Below, piece after piece: positions 26,242-36,105 of a DNA stretch of 64,000 nucleotides. How positions within the stretch are numbered: position 1 is the stretch's first letter; every line of letters begins with the position of its first letter. Below the pieces are notes generated by a model that searched no databases, was not told where the DNA came from, and saw nothing but the letters and a program-made list of their open reading frames with translations. The position numbers were made by a program, and so were the translations under genes. The DNA is taken from the NCBI GenBank assembly GCA_009773455.1, contig WSXU01000011.1, positions 1 to 64,000 of the forward strand, written 5' to 3'. Source of the stretch: Bacteroidota bacterium (lineage in GTDB: Bacteria > Bacteroidota > Bacteroidia > Bacteroidales > Lentimicrobiaceae).

Positions 26242-27605
26242 ATACCTCAACGCTGAAAACGTTCTATTTTCTGGGTATCGGAGGAATCGGTATGAGTGCC
26301 CTGGCCCGCTATCTGCATCTTGCTGGCAGCAGGGTGTCGGGGTATGACAAGACTCCAACTCCCCTGACCGCTGCGCTTGAAGCTGAAGGCATGGACATTC
26401 ACTACAACGACAGGCCTGACCTGGTCCCCGAAGACACCGATCTGGTGGTTTATACACCGGCTGTTCCTGCTGACCTGGGTGAATTTCTCCATATTGTGCG
26501 GAAGGGTTACAAAATGATGAAACGCGCTGAACTGCTCGGAGCCATCACATCAGAAAAGTCGACCCTGGCAGTAGCCGGAACCCATGGAAAAACTACAGTC
26601 ACAACCATGCTATCCCACATTCTTTTCCCGGGTAGCAAGGGTTGTACCTCTTTCCTGGGAGGAATTGCAAAGAACTACGATTCAAATCTGCTCCTCAATC
26701 CCGCCAGTCAGTTTATGGTAGCTGAAGCCGATGAATTTGACCGTTCGTTCCTTCGTCTTTTCCCCTGGCTCGCAGTAATTACATCCACTGATGCCGACCA
26801 TCTTGACATCTACAGGGATCATCAGCAACTAAAAGAATCTTTTGCGCTCTTTGCAGCGAATATTAAAGAAAACGGATTTCTGGTTGTTAAACACGGCCTG
26901 GAAATACCACTTCCCGAGGGTCGGAATATCTCAGCTTACAGCTATTCCGTGACAGGATCATCCGATTTCAGGGCAGAAAACCTCCGCCTTTCAGAGGGCA
27001 TTTACCGTTTTGATCTTAAAACTCCCGGAGAAAAAATCAAGGGGTTAATGCCATCCCTTCCGGGAATGTTCAACGTTGAAAACAGCATAGCTGCCGCTGC
27101 TGCCGCCTGGCTGGCCGGCAGCAGTGCCGATGAAATTATAAAAGGAATCAACACTTTCGAGGGTGTAAAAAGAAGGTTTGATTTCAGAATCAACCGCCCG
27201 GGATTGCTCTATATTGACGATTATGCGCACCATCCCGAAGAGTTGAAGGCATGCATTGGTTCTGTTCGGGCCCTGTATCCCGAAAGAAAAATCACCGGCA
27301 TTTTCCAGCCACATCTGTATACACGAACCCGAGACTTTGCCACTGGATTTTCAGAGAGTCTTTCAATGCTTGATAAAGTGATTCTGCTCGATATTTATCC
27401 GGCCAGGGAACTGCCTATCGAAGGAGTGACTTCAGCCATGTTGCTGAAAATGATCAAAACGACCGATAAACACCTGTGCACGAAGAATGAAGCGCTACAT
27501 CTGCTGGAGCATTCCAAGCCCGACATTCTGCTAACCCTTGGAGCCGGCGATATTGATCAGATGGTACCTCAGATTGAGCAATTATTCAGTAAAAAAGAAG
27601 CCTGA
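26238..27605 (+). CDS. murC: UDP-MurNAc:L-alanine ligase MurC
   Basis: MurC adds L-alanine to UDP-MurNAc. The 455-residue product begins at a GTG that overlaps the murG stop. Motifs are FLGIGGIGMSALA (N-terminal nucleotide fold), AVAGTHGKTTVTTM (P-loop), EADEFDRSF, and DDYAHHPEE. Its stop overlaps the ftsQ ATG by one base (TGATG). Confidence 0.96.
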   Translation: MNTSTLKTFYFLGIGGIGMSALARYLHLAGSRVSGYDKTPTPLTAALEAEGMDIHYNDRPDLVPEDTDLVVYTPAVPADLGEFLHIVRKGYKMMKRAELLGAITSEKSTLAVAGTHGKTTVTTMLSHILFPGSKGCTSFLGGIAKNYDSNLLLNPASQFMVAEADEFDRSFLRLFPWLAVITSTDADHLDIYRDHQQLKESFALFAANIKENGFLVVKHGLEIPLPEGRNISAYSYSVTGSSDFRAENLRLSEGIYRFDLKTPGEKIKGLMPSLPGMFNVENSIAAAAAAWLAGSSADEIIKGINTFEGVKRRFDFRINRPGLLYIDDYAHHPEELKACIGSVRALYPERKITGIFQPHLYTRTRDFATGFSESLSMLDKVILLDIYPARELPIEGVTSAMLLKMIKTTDKHLCTKNEALHLLEHSKPDILLTLGAGDIDQMVPQIEQLFSKKEA

Positions 27606-28399
27606 TGAAAAGAATTCTCTCGATACTGTTCTGGATTGCGATTGTTGCTGTTGTATGCAGCCTTTTCATCTTTGCCAATCAGCGGCAGAATAAACTTGTT
27701 TGCCCGGAATTCAGAATTGAAATTGATTATCAGAATGCGCCGGTATTGGTAACCCAGTCAAATATCAGGCAGGAGATTACCAGGCAGAAGATAAAAGTCA
27801 GGGGGAATGAAACAGGTGCCATTGAAGTTGAAAGAATCCGGCAACTGCTGAATGACAATCCCTTTATCAGGCAGGCAGCGCTTACCATTGGCGTCAACGG
27901 AGTGGTGAAAGCCTCTCTCACACAGCGAAACCCCCTCGTCAGGGTAATCGATCTTAAAGGAAGGCAATTTTATATCGATGATGAAGGTGCTCTCATGCCT
28001 TTGAGTCAGGAGTTTCCGGCAAGGGTTATCATAGCCAGCGGAAATATTAAACCTATTGGTAAAATAACCAAGAAATCAGGTCTGAAAAACGGACAGCCTC
28101 AATATAAGAATCTTCCGGCAGTTCTTCAGGAGATATATGTAACCTCCATGGCCCTGAGAAAAGAAGTCTTCAGCAATGCTTTCATTGAGCAGATTTATGT
28201 GAATGAAACCGGCGAATTGGAGCTCTTTCCGAAAATCGGGCAGCAGAAAATCATTCTGGGTGACACCACCAATATTGATGAGAAGCTGAAAAACCTTAAG
28301 GTTTTCTATCATGCTGGAATGAAAGAGGCAGGCTGGAATACCTACAAAACAATTAATCTCAAATTCAGGAATCAAGTTGTATGCACAAAAATTAAATAA
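27605..28399 (+). CDS. ftsQ: Cell division protein FtsQ
   Basis: The 264-residue bitopic protein has a short cytoplasmic N-terminus, one transmembrane helix (about 6-25) and a periplasmic region with POTRA-like and beta domains. FtsQ links early and late division proteins in the FtsQLB complex. Sequence similarity to proteobacterial FtsQ is weak, so the call rests on topology, size, the DIDEE-like FYIDDEGALMPLS segment and position before ftsA. Confidence 0.88.
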   Translation: MKRILSILFWIAIVAVVCSLFIFANQRQNKLVCPEFRIEIDYQNAPVLVTQSNIRQEITRQKIKVRGNETGAIEVERIRQLLNDNPFIRQAALTIGVNGVVKASLTQRNPLVRVIDLKGRQFYIDDEGALMPLSQEFPARVIIASGNIKPIGKITKKSGLKNGQPQYKNLPAVLQEIYVTSMALRKEVFSNAFIEQIYVNETGELELFPKIGQQKIILGDTTNIDEKLKNLKVFYHAGMKEAGWNTYKTINLKFRNQVVCTKIK

Positions 28400-28400
28400 A

Positions 28401-29663
28401 ATGGCAACTTCAGAAATAATCGTAGGTCTTGATATCGGCACTACAAAGATTGCAGCCATCGTCGGGCGGCGCAATGAAAATAATAAAATTGAAATACTGG
28501 GCTTTGGCAGGACCGAGTCGATCGGTGTTAAAAGAGGTGTTGTATCCAATATCGAGGATACCGTTCAGAGTATAAAAGTCGCCATAAAGGAAGCCGAAGG
28601 CAGATCAGATTCTGACATCGCCACTGTTAATGTGGGAATAGCCGGACAGCACATCAAGAGTATACAGTACAGGGGGTCTGTGATCAGACCCAATGCTGAA
28701 AACGAGATTACCCAGGCTGACATTGACGGGTTGACTGAAAATATGTACAAGCTTGCCATGAATCCGGGCGAAGATATCATCGATGTCATCCCGCAGGAAT
28801 ATACTGTTGATGGTGAATCCGGCATCAAGCAGCCCAAAGGAATGCTGGGTCATCAGCTGGAGGCCAATTTCCATATCATTACCGGACAAACGATGGCTGC
28901 CAAGAACATCTTTAAATGTGTAAAAAAAGCCAGCCTAGAAGTCGATTCATTGCTTCTGGAACCACTGGCCTCAGCTGAGGCTGTCCTGAGTGAGGAAGAA
29001 AAAGAAGCAGGCGTAGTACTTGTTGATATTGGTGGAGGAACCACCGACATCGCCATCTTCCAGGACGGTATAATCAGGCATACCGCCGTAATTCCGTTCG
29101 GAGGCGACATCATTACCGAAGACATCAAGGAAGGCTGTACCATCATTAAAAAGCATGCTGAAGACCTGAAGGTCAAATTCGGTTCCGCGCTGGCCAGCGA
29201 AAACAGGGACGAAGAGATTGTTGCTATCCCCGGCCTGCGTGGGCGCCCACCCAAGGAAATCACCTTAAAGAATCTTGCCAGTATTATTCAGGCAAGGATG
29301 GAAGAAATCATCGAGCATGTTTACTTCGAAATAAAGAATTCAGGTTATGAAAAAAAACTGATTGCAGGCATTGTTCTGACCGGTGGCGGAGCGCAGCTCA
29401 GGCACATTTCACAACTGACTGAGTTTATAACGGGCATGGATACCCGCATCGGCTACCCGAACGAGCACCTCGCTCCCGGTGTGCCGGAGGAGATGGCCAG
29501 TCCCATGTATGCAACCGGTATCGGTCTTGTAATCATAGGATTGCAGAGGTATGAAAAGGAATTGCAGAAATCCGAAAAACCGACAGCCAAGCCCAAAAAG
29601 CAGGCCAGGTTGTCTTTCTTCGATGGCATAAAAAAATTCTTTGAAGAAGACGGTGAAAACTGA
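28401..29663 (+). CDS. ftsA: Cell division protein FtsA
   Basis: FtsA is the actin-like protein that tethers FtsZ to the membrane and recruits the divisome. The 420-residue product starts MATSEIIVGLDIGTTK; the ATG at 28401 is one base after the ftsQ stop and is preferred over 28377, inside ftsQ. ATPase motifs are DIGTTKI (phosphate 1), VDIGGGTTDIAIF (phosphate 2) and IVLTGGGAQL (adenosine). The C-terminus has a basic/hydrophobic stretch (ARLSFFDGIKKFFEE) that fits the membrane-targeting amphipathic helix. Confidence 0.96.
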   Translation: MATSEIIVGLDIGTTKIAAIVGRRNENNKIEILGFGRTESIGVKRGVVSNIEDTVQSIKVAIKEAEGRSDSDIATVNVGIAGQHIKSIQYRGSVIRPNAENEITQADIDGLTENMYKLAMNPGEDIIDVIPQEYTVDGESGIKQPKGMLGHQLEANFHIITGQTMAAKNIFKCVKKASLEVDSLLLEPLASAEAVLSEEEKEAGVVLVDIGGGTTDIAIFQDGIIRHTAVIPFGGDIITEDIKEGCTIIKKHAEDLKVKFGSALASENRDEEIVAIPGLRGRPPKEITLKNLASIIQARMEEIIEHVYFEIKNSGYEKKLIAGIVLTGGGAQLRHISQLTEFITGMDTRIGYPNEHLAPGVPEEMASPMYATGIGLVIIGLQRYEKELQKSEKPTAKPKKQARLSFFDGIKKFFEEDGEN

Positions 29664-29750
29664 GATATTAACAAATGGCCTGTTGATAAAATCAGGTTAT
29701 TGAAGTAGCTGTAAACACTATTAATCACGTAATTTTAGGAGATCAAAAAT

Positions 29751-31340
29751 ATGCCAGATATGCTCAAATTCGACTTGCCTGTTAATCAGTCGTCCATTAT
29801 AAAAGTTATCGGTGTCGGTGGAGGTGGAAGTAACGCAGTTACGCACATGTTCAAGCAGGGAATCCGTGGTGTTGATTTTATGATTTGCAATACCGATTGC
29901 CAGGCACTTGATACCAGTCCTGTCCCGTTAAAGATACAACTCGGCAATAAAGGTCTGGGAGCCGGTTCTATTCCGGCTGTCGGAAAGGATGCCGCTACTG
30001 AAAATATTGATGATCTCCGGAAGATTCTTGAAAACAATACCAAAATGGTATTTATCACTGCCGGTATGGGTGGTGGTACAGGTACCGGTGCTGCTCCCGT
30101 TATCGCTTCACTGGCGAAGGAGTTGGGAATCCTTACAGTAGGAATTGTGACACTGCCATTTTCATTCGAAGGCCGCAAAAGAATTCAGCAAGCCAGATCA
30201 GGTATTGATGAATTACGTAAATCTGTTGATACCCTGCTCATCATCTGTAATGACAAACTTCGTGAACTGGATGGGGACCTGAAACTATCCGAAGCATTCA
30301 ACAAGGCAGATAACATTCTTACCGTTGCTGCCAAAGGGATTGCAGAAATTATCACTGTTACGGGCTACATCAACGTTGACTTTGAAGATGTTAAAACTGT
30401 CATGAAAGACAGCGGAAAAGCCATCATGGGATCCGGAATGGCCGAAGGTGAGAACCGAGCACTTGAAGCTGTTCAAATGGCCATGACATCGCCGCTGCTT
30501 GATGATGCCAACATCAGGGGTGCCAGCAATATTCTTCTGTATATCTCATCCGGAACCGCAGAAATTACCCTGGATGAAGTTATGGAGATTACCGATTACA
30601 TTCAGCATGAAGCCGGTTCCGGGGCAGATATTATCTGGGGCAATGGTACAGATGAAACCCTTGGCAATAAGATCAGCATTACTTTGATTGCAACAGGGTT
30701 TGATTCAAAAAACAGTCCGGAAGGACACAATACACGCCCGGATGTAATCGTTTACCCTTTGAATTCAACACCGGAGCAACCCCCAAAGCCGGCCGAACAA
30801 CCGAGACCTGAACCCGCTTCGGTTGAGGAGATCAGACTGGTCAACAGGGTTCCGGAGGAAGAAAAAATTGACCTTTCTTCTTTCCAGGAAGATAAAGCAG
30901 AACCATTGCGCACTTTCACATTTGAAATCAATTCTCCCCAACCTGACGGTTCTGCCCCGAAATCCGAGGAAAAATCAGCGGCTGAGAATTATGTATTCAC
31001 CCCTGTTAAACCCACCCGCCACCCCGAACCCGGCTTCGATTTCCTGCGCGATTACAGATCTGACAAACAGAAATTACAGGACGATGAAGATGAAGCGCAG
31101 AAACAGGAAGAAAGAGCCAATGTTAGGTTAGCCAAACTCAGGGAAGTAAGCATCAAGGTGAACACCCCGGAAGGACTGGCCGAACTTGAAAGTCAACCGG
31201 CTTACCTGAGGAGAAAGGTTGAGCTTCATGATAATCCGCCATCAGACAGTTCCGAAGTTTCGAAATATATGCTTTTTAAGACCGATAATAAGTCGGTGGA
31301 AATGAAACCGAATAATTTTCTGCATGACAATGTAGATTAA
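29751..31340 (+). CDS. ftsZ: Cell division protein FtsZ
   Basis: FtsZ is the tubulin-like GTPase that forms the division ring. The 529-residue product has the GTPase domain (about 12-330), with GVGGGGSNAV, the tubulin signature GGGTGTGAAP, and NVDFEDVKTVM. A long Pro/Glu-rich linker (about 330-440) and an Arg/Lys-rich C-terminal region follow. It is longer than the E. coli protein (383), as is usual in Bacteroidota. A clear AGGAG site (29738-29742) precedes the ATG. The 87-base gap after ftsA may hold a separate promoter, but I see no exact TAnnTTTG. Confidence 0.96.
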   Translation: MPDMLKFDLPVNQSSIIKVIGVGGGGSNAVTHMFKQGIRGVDFMICNTDCQALDTSPVPLKIQLGNKGLGAGSIPAVGKDAATENIDDLRKILENNTKMVFITAGMGGGTGTGAAPVIASLAKELGILTVGIVTLPFSFEGRKRIQQARSGIDELRKSVDTLLIICNDKLRELDGDLKLSEAFNKADNILTVAAKGIAEIITVTGYINVDFEDVKTVMKDSGKAIMGSGMAEGENRALEAVQMAMTSPLLDDANIRGASNILLYISSGTAEITLDEVMEITDYIQHEAGSGADIIWGNGTDETLGNKISITLIATGFDSKNSPEGHNTRPDVIVYPLNSTPEQPPKPAEQPRPEPASVEEIRLVNRVPEEEKIDLSSFQEDKAEPLRTFTFEINSPQPDGSAPKSEEKSAAENYVFTPVKPTRHPEPGFDFLRDYRSDKQKLQDDEDEAQKQEERANVRLAKLREVSIKVNTPEGLAELESQPAYLRRKVELHDNPPSDSSEVSKYMLFKTDNKSVEMKPNNFLHDNVD

Positions 31341-31356
31341 GCAGAATACCATTGAA

Positions 31357-31806
31357 ATGAGCCTTACAGACAAGATAAACGACGACATCAGGAAAGCAAT
31401 GCTGGCCCGTGAGAAAGACAAACTTGAAGCCTTACGGGCTGTCAAGTCAGCATTGCTGCTTGCCATGACCAGTGAAGGCGGAGGTAATATAACAGATGAT
31501 CTGGAAATTAAACTCCTTCAGAAACTTGTCAAGCAACGCCGCGAAACAGCTGAAGTTTATACTGGTCAGAACCGTGCCGATCTTGCGCAGGTTGAAACTT
31601 TTCAGGCGGATATTATTGCCGCTTACCTCCCTTCACAGCTTGGACCGGAAGAACTGAAACCTCTCATTTCTGCTATTATTGCTGAAACAGGCGCTTCCGG
31701 AATTAAAGACATGGGCAGGGTTATGGCTGCTGCTTCACAGCAACTGGCAGGAAAAGCCGACAACAAAGCAATCTCACTCATTGTAAAAGAACTACTCGGA
31801 CTATAA
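31357..31806 (+). CDS. GatB/YqeY domain protein
   Basis: The 149-residue protein matches the YqeY family, which resembles the tRNA-binding tail domain of GatB. It shows LTDKINDDIRKAMLAREK at the start, then VKQRRETAEVY and YLPSQL, and GIKDMGRVM near the end. Its exact role is not established; it may aid tRNA-dependent amidation. It follows ftsZ by 16 bases and closes the cluster before a terminator. Confidence 0.9.
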   Translation: MSLTDKINDDIRKAMLAREKDKLEALRAVKSALLLAMTSEGGGNITDDLEIKLLQKLVKQRRETAEVYTGQNRADLAQVETFQADIIAAYLPSQLGPEELKPLISAIIAETGASGIKDMGRVMAAASQQLAGKADNKAISLIVKELLGL

Positions 31807-32140
31807 CTTCATATTATGATCCCCCCACCAAAAAGGCTGCTTCGGCAGCCTTTTTCTTATATTTTTTTTTGATGTCTGATTAATATGGCTCTAAGTTGAG
31901 CGTAACAATCATCAAAAAAGATTTCACAGGATTGAATAATCATGATTAACATCTGATTAACAAGGGAATAGGCATATGAATGTGTATGTATTGAGTAATA
32001 GTGAAATTTGGGAATTTAAATTAAGAAAGATTTCGCAATTCTTATAATATTTGTATCTTTCGACATTGTTGAGGCGGGGATTTTTTCTATAGTTATAAGT
32101 TCTTTGATAATTGATTATTAACCATAAACTATTATTTTTT
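31807..32140. other. Intergenic region after the division cluster
   Basis: About 330 bases hold a terminator at 31830-31855, then AT-rich sequence before the DUF3857 gene. Only a degenerate -7-like TATCTTTC is seen (around 32054). No gene is visible. Confidence 0.5.
31830..31855 (+). terminator. Intrinsic terminator of the division cluster
   Basis: AGGCTGC and GCAGCCT close a stable TTCG tetraloop, with an A run before and five T after. It is 24 nt past the YqeY-like stop. Confidence 0.92.
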
Positions 32141-34138
32141 ATGCTAAGGAACATTCTTCTATCAGGGGCATTATTCATTTCAATATTGGTATGTGCTCAA
32201 AAACCTTCGATGAAATATGGTAAAATAGACCCTGCTCTTCTGTCAATGAAACAATATGATGCAGATACCAGCGCCGGGGCTTTGATCCTGGGCGACATCG
32301 GCGATATCAGTTACAACTATGACGAAAAAACAGGCTTCACGGTTGAATTGGTAAGGCATGTAAGAATTAAAGTTTTCAATTCAAAAGGCTTTCACACAGC
32401 AAATTTTAAGATACCCTATTACACTTCAGGTGATTTAAAAGAAAAAGTATCAAGAATTAAGGCAACCGCTTATAATCTGGATGCCGGAAACAAGATTGTG
32501 GAAACAGATATTGATAAAGCCAATATATTTACTGAAGAAATCAGTTCAAAAGAAAGAAGTCAGAATTTTTCGGTGCCCAACGTAAAAAACGGGACTGTTT
32601 TTGAGGTTGAATATCATATTATTTCTGACATCATCTGGGAGATCCGTACCTGGGAATTTCAATCCACTGTCCCTTCGCTGTTCAATGAACTGAGGGTCTC
32701 TATTCCTGAATATTTCATATTCAAAACCCTGATGAAAGGATATCTGACTCCGGTTGTTTCTGATGTCACCAACGATACACAAACCATTTTTATCACCAAT
32801 GATGATGGTTCCAAAAGTCCGATTCTTTGCAATAATCTGACCAAGAAATTGAAATTCGAGAACATTCCTGCGCTTAAGGAGGAACCATACATGAATGCAA
32901 TATCCAATTACATATCTTCCATTGAATTTGAAATAGCCTCGGTAAATCTGCCTTTTACTAAAAAAGACTATACGACAACATGGGAAAAGATCAGCTATAA
33001 CCTCTGGAATGATGAGGATTTCGGAACACAGCTGAAAAGAAATTGTCCGATAAAGGAAGAAGCCGAAATGCTGAAAACTGCCTACCCCGATCCGAAAGAG
33101 CGGATGATCAAAGCCTTCGAACTGATACGCAATTCGATGACATTTAATGACAGATACGGTATTTATATAACAAAAACACTTCGTAAAGCATGGGAAGACA
33201 AGAAAGGTAAAGCTTCTGATATCAATCTGCTTCTGGTTTCGTTGCTGAATGAAATTGGCATTGAAGCTGATCCTGTGATTCTGAGCACACGCAAAAACGG
33301 AATTCTGCATCCCGCCCAGATCATGCTGACCAAGTTTAACTATGTAATTGCTGAAGCACGCATCGGAACCGAGAAATTCCTTCTCGATGCAACCGACAAG
33401 AAGTTATCCTTCAGCCTGCTGCCTGAACGATGCTTAAATGGAAAAGGAAGAAGAATAACCCAGACTCCGGATCTGAACGATTGGGTTCCTTTATCGGTTA
33501 ACCAGCAAAATGAGAGGCTCCTTTATATGCAAACCACGGTTAAACCCGACGGTAATATCAGTGGAGACTTCAATTTGATGGAAACAATGTATTTTGCCTA
33601 TGACAGAGCCGAACTGATTAAGGAAGAAAACAGTGATGAAGATTACATCACTGAATTCGAGTCAGAAACCAATGGGCTTCAGATTAATGAATTTACCATC
33701 GAAAACATTGACGACAGAAGTCAGCCACTTGTAATGAAGTATAAGGCCGATTATCTGTTGAGTGACGGGAGTATTAAGGACATTATATATGTGAACCCTA
33801 CACTCGGTGAAGGAATAACATCCAATCCATTTACAACTGAAATTCGCGAATTTCCCGTTGATTTCATTCTTCCCTGGTCATCCAAAATAATCAACACAAT
33901 CACAATTCCTGATGGTTATACGATTGCTGAAATGCCCAAAAACGCTGTTATCAGCCTGCCTGATCAACTCGGGAATTACAGGTATACCATCGGTGCAACA
34001 GGGAACCAGATCCAGCTGATGTGTGTTGTTAATATCCGAACATCACAGATTATTTCCGCAAACTATCCCGATATCAGGGAATTCTATTCCAGAATCGTAG
34101 CAAAAAATGCAGAAATGGTTGTTTTGAAAAAAATCTGA
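32141..34138 (+). CDS. Secreted DUF3857 protein with inactive transglutaminase-like core
   Basis: The 665-residue protein has a signal peptide (about 1-19, ending VCA), an N-terminal DUF3857 beta domain (about 45-245), a transglutaminase-like domain (about 270-430) and a C-terminal DUF3858-type beta domain. Where active relatives have Cys before the Asp-containing helix, this one reads GKASDINLLL with Ala358, so the core is probably not catalytic. A FNYVIAEA segment and LLDATDK mark the His/Asp region. It is followed after 2 bases by a second family member that keeps the Cys. The start is the ATG at 32141; a TTG at 32111 would put ten extra residues before the signal peptide. Role unknown; envelope-located. 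Confidence 0.85.
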   Translation: MLRNILLSGALFISILVCAQKPSMKYGKIDPALLSMKQYDADTSAGALILGDIGDISYNYDEKTGFTVELVRHVRIKVFNSKGFHTANFKIPYYTSGDLKEKVSRIKATAYNLDAGNKIVETDIDKANIFTEEISSKERSQNFSVPNVKNGTVFEVEYHIISDIIWEIRTWEFQSTVPSLFNELRVSIPEYFIFKTLMKGYLTPVVSDVTNDTQTIFITNDDGSKSPILCNNLTKKLKFENIPALKEEPYMNAISNYISSIEFEIASVNLPFTKKDYTTTWEKISYNLWNDEDFGTQLKRNCPIKEEAEMLKTAYPDPKERMIKAFELIRNSMTFNDRYGIYITKTLRKAWEDKKGKASDINLLLVSLLNEIGIEADPVILSTRKNGILHPAQIMLTKFNYVIAEARIGTEKFLLDATDKKLSFSLLPERCLNGKGRRITQTPDLNDWVPLSVNQQNERLLYMQTTVKPDGNISGDFNLMETMYFAYDRAELIKEENSDEDYITEFESETNGLQINEFTIENIDDRSQPLVMKYKADYLLSDGSIKDIIYVNPTLGEGITSNPFTTEIREFPVDFILPWSSKIINTITIPDGYTIAEMPKNAVISLPDQLGNYRYTIGATGNQIQLMCVVNIRTSQIISANYPDIREFYSRIVAKNAEMVVLKKI

Positions 34139-34140
34139 CC

Positions 34141-36042
34141 ATGAGACATATATTCTGCTTTATTCTTAACGGCCTGTTGGGTTTTATTACCATCACAGGC
34201 CAGGTCAGCGCGCAGGAACTTGCTGTTTCAAACATTCCTGAAACCCTTCTCAGGGGGGCCAATTCAGTAGTCAGGGACCGGGCCGTAACGATTTCACTAA
34301 CCGGTGACGGACAATATATACACAGGGAAAGTATAAAACTGACCATAATAAATGAAAAGGCCCTTGACCTCGCACACCTGAAGATTTTCTATAACACGGG
34401 TGAAAAAGTAGTCTTCAGGACAGCTGCTGTTTTTAATTCCGACGGTGTTAAAATCAAATCAATAAAACAGTCTGATATGGCCGATTACAGTGCAGCAGGA
34501 GCTTCAACCATTTATAGTGATGCCCGGGTTATATATTATCAGATTGTGCCTGTAAGTTATCCTTTTACTGTATTCTATGACTATGAAATTGCATATAACA
34601 ATTTGTATTTCTTTGAAACATTTTCATCCTATATCTCCGATTACCAAAGTGTTGAGAATTCATCACTGACAATAATCAATACTGCAGGTATTCCGCTGAG
34701 TATAAAAAAGCAAAATATTCCAGAAAATGTCCGGATTGCTGAATCCGAAGCGACAGAAACCTGGAAATTCAGCAATCTGCCCCCCTTGACTGATGAACCA
34801 TTAATGCCTCAGTTAGTCGAAGTTGTGCCTTTGATAAGGGTTGCCCCTGTATATATTAAATATGATAATTTCGAAGGCAGGTCGGATTCCTGGGCCAATT
34901 ATGGGAAATGGATTGCAAGACTTTCGACCGGACGTAAAAGCCTGGGAGTTTCTACAGTATCGATGCTCAATCAAATGACATCGAAAGCGTCATCCCAAAG
35001 AGAGAAGGTCAGGATTATTTACAAATATCTACAATCCAAAACGCACTATATCAGCATTTCTCTCGGAATCGGAAGCATACAGCCACATGAAGCATTTTCT
35101 GTGGATGAACTCGGATATGGTGATTGCAAAGATCTGAGCAATTATATGGTTTCCATGCTTGATGCCGTTGGAATAAAATCCTATTACACCATTGTAAATT
35201 CAGGTGAAGGCCAGTATTCGTTTCAGAAAGATCAGCCGGGTCATCAGTTTGACCATGCCATTGTATGTGTTCCTTTGGGCAATGATACAACCTGGCTTGA
35301 ATGTACCAGTCAGATTAGCCCCTTTGGTTATCTGGGTACATTTACCGACAACAGGAATGTATTGGTTATCAAGGATGATTCAGGAGAATTGGTCAGGACA
35401 CCTGAATATACAATCAATGATAATTACATCAATTCCAGGATTGTAGTTGACCATAGTGCTGATGGCACTGCTGCCCATGGCACCATCAGTTTCAGTGGAT
35501 TGATGATGGACGATGAAGTTTTTGCAGCAAATAAGAACACAAAAGATCAGATCGCCTGGTTAAATAAAAGGCTGGATATAAAGGATTTTACCTTAATCAA
35601 TCATCGCTATAATATACTGGAGGACCCCAAACCAGTCATCCGGCTGGATGTTGAGCTTGCGCTGAAATCATTTTTTACCGGTGCCAACGGAAGATTGTTT
35701 GCATCCCTGAACCTGAACAATATGATTGATGTTCCAGCCAGGGTCAGATCCAGGAAACATCAGCTCTACATACCTTATTCTTACCAAAGTTCCGATACAG
35801 TTACCGTTAATATGCCTGCCGGATATAAGCCGGAGCAATTGCCCGTGAGTTCAGTTAATGATGAGCGATTCGGCAGTTACAGTATGAAAACGGTATACGA
35901 AGAAGGCTACATCATCTGTATCCGTAAATTTGAATTATTCAAAGGAACCCATGCCCCTGAAGAGTATAATGCATTCTATGAATTTATGCAGAAGGCTGCC
36001 ATTGCCGATTCCAAACAACTGGTGCTGATTCAGGAACCCTGA
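34141..36042 (+). CDS. Secreted DUF3857 transglutaminase-like protein, probably active
   Basis: The 633-residue protein has a signal peptide (about 1-25, ending VSA), a DUF3857 domain and a transglutaminase-like core. Cys329 lies in GYGDCKDLSN, His372 in QFDHAIV, and Glu387 in TWLECTS, where many papain-fold members have Asp. A C-terminal beta domain follows. Such proteins act in the periplasm or at the outer membrane as amide-bond enzymes or peptidases; the substrate is unknown. It lies 2 bases downstream of the Cys-less paralogue and ends at a strong terminator, so the two form a two-gene operon. Confidence 0.86.
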   Translation: MRHIFCFILNGLLGFITITGQVSAQELAVSNIPETLLRGANSVVRDRAVTISLTGDGQYIHRESIKLTIINEKALDLAHLKIFYNTGEKVVFRTAAVFNSDGVKIKSIKQSDMADYSAAGASTIYSDARVIYYQIVPVSYPFTVFYDYEIAYNNLYFFETFSSYISDYQSVENSSLTIINTAGIPLSIKKQNIPENVRIAESEATETWKFSNLPPLTDEPLMPQLVEVVPLIRVAPVYIKYDNFEGRSDSWANYGKWIARLSTGRKSLGVSTVSMLNQMTSKASSQREKVRIIYKYLQSKTHYISISLGIGSIQPHEAFSVDELGYGDCKDLSNYMVSMLDAVGIKSYYTIVNSGEGQYSFQKDQPGHQFDHAIVCVPLGNDTTWLECTSQISPFGYLGTFTDNRNVLVIKDDSGELVRTPEYTINDNYINSRIVVDHSADGTAAHGTISFSGLMMDDEVFAANKNTKDQIAWLNKRLDIKDFTLINHRYNILEDPKPVIRLDVELALKSFFTGANGRLFASLNLNNMIDVPARVRSRKHQLYIPYSYQSSDTVTVNMPAGYKPEQLPVSSVNDERFGSYSMKTVYEEGYIICIRKFELFKGTHAPEEYNAFYEFMQKAAIADSKQLVLIQEP

Positions 36043-36050
36043 TTTGAACA

Positions 36051-36089
36051 AAAACAACAGAGGCCGGAAAATCCGGCCTCTGTTGTTTT
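36051..36089. terminator. Long bidirectional terminator hairpin
   Basis: An 18-bp perfect stem (36051-36068 with 36072-36089) encloses AAA and is flanked by A and T runs. It separates the plus-strand DUF3857 operon from the minus-strand ribosomal operon, whose last stop is at 36106. Confidence 0.93.
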
Positions 36090-36105
36090 TGTATAATTCA
36101 ATGAC

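Noticed and set aside
32546-33310. 254-codon minus-strand open frame in the DUF3857 gene
   Set aside because: Antisense shadow; no domain, and the plus-strand gene has clear family features.
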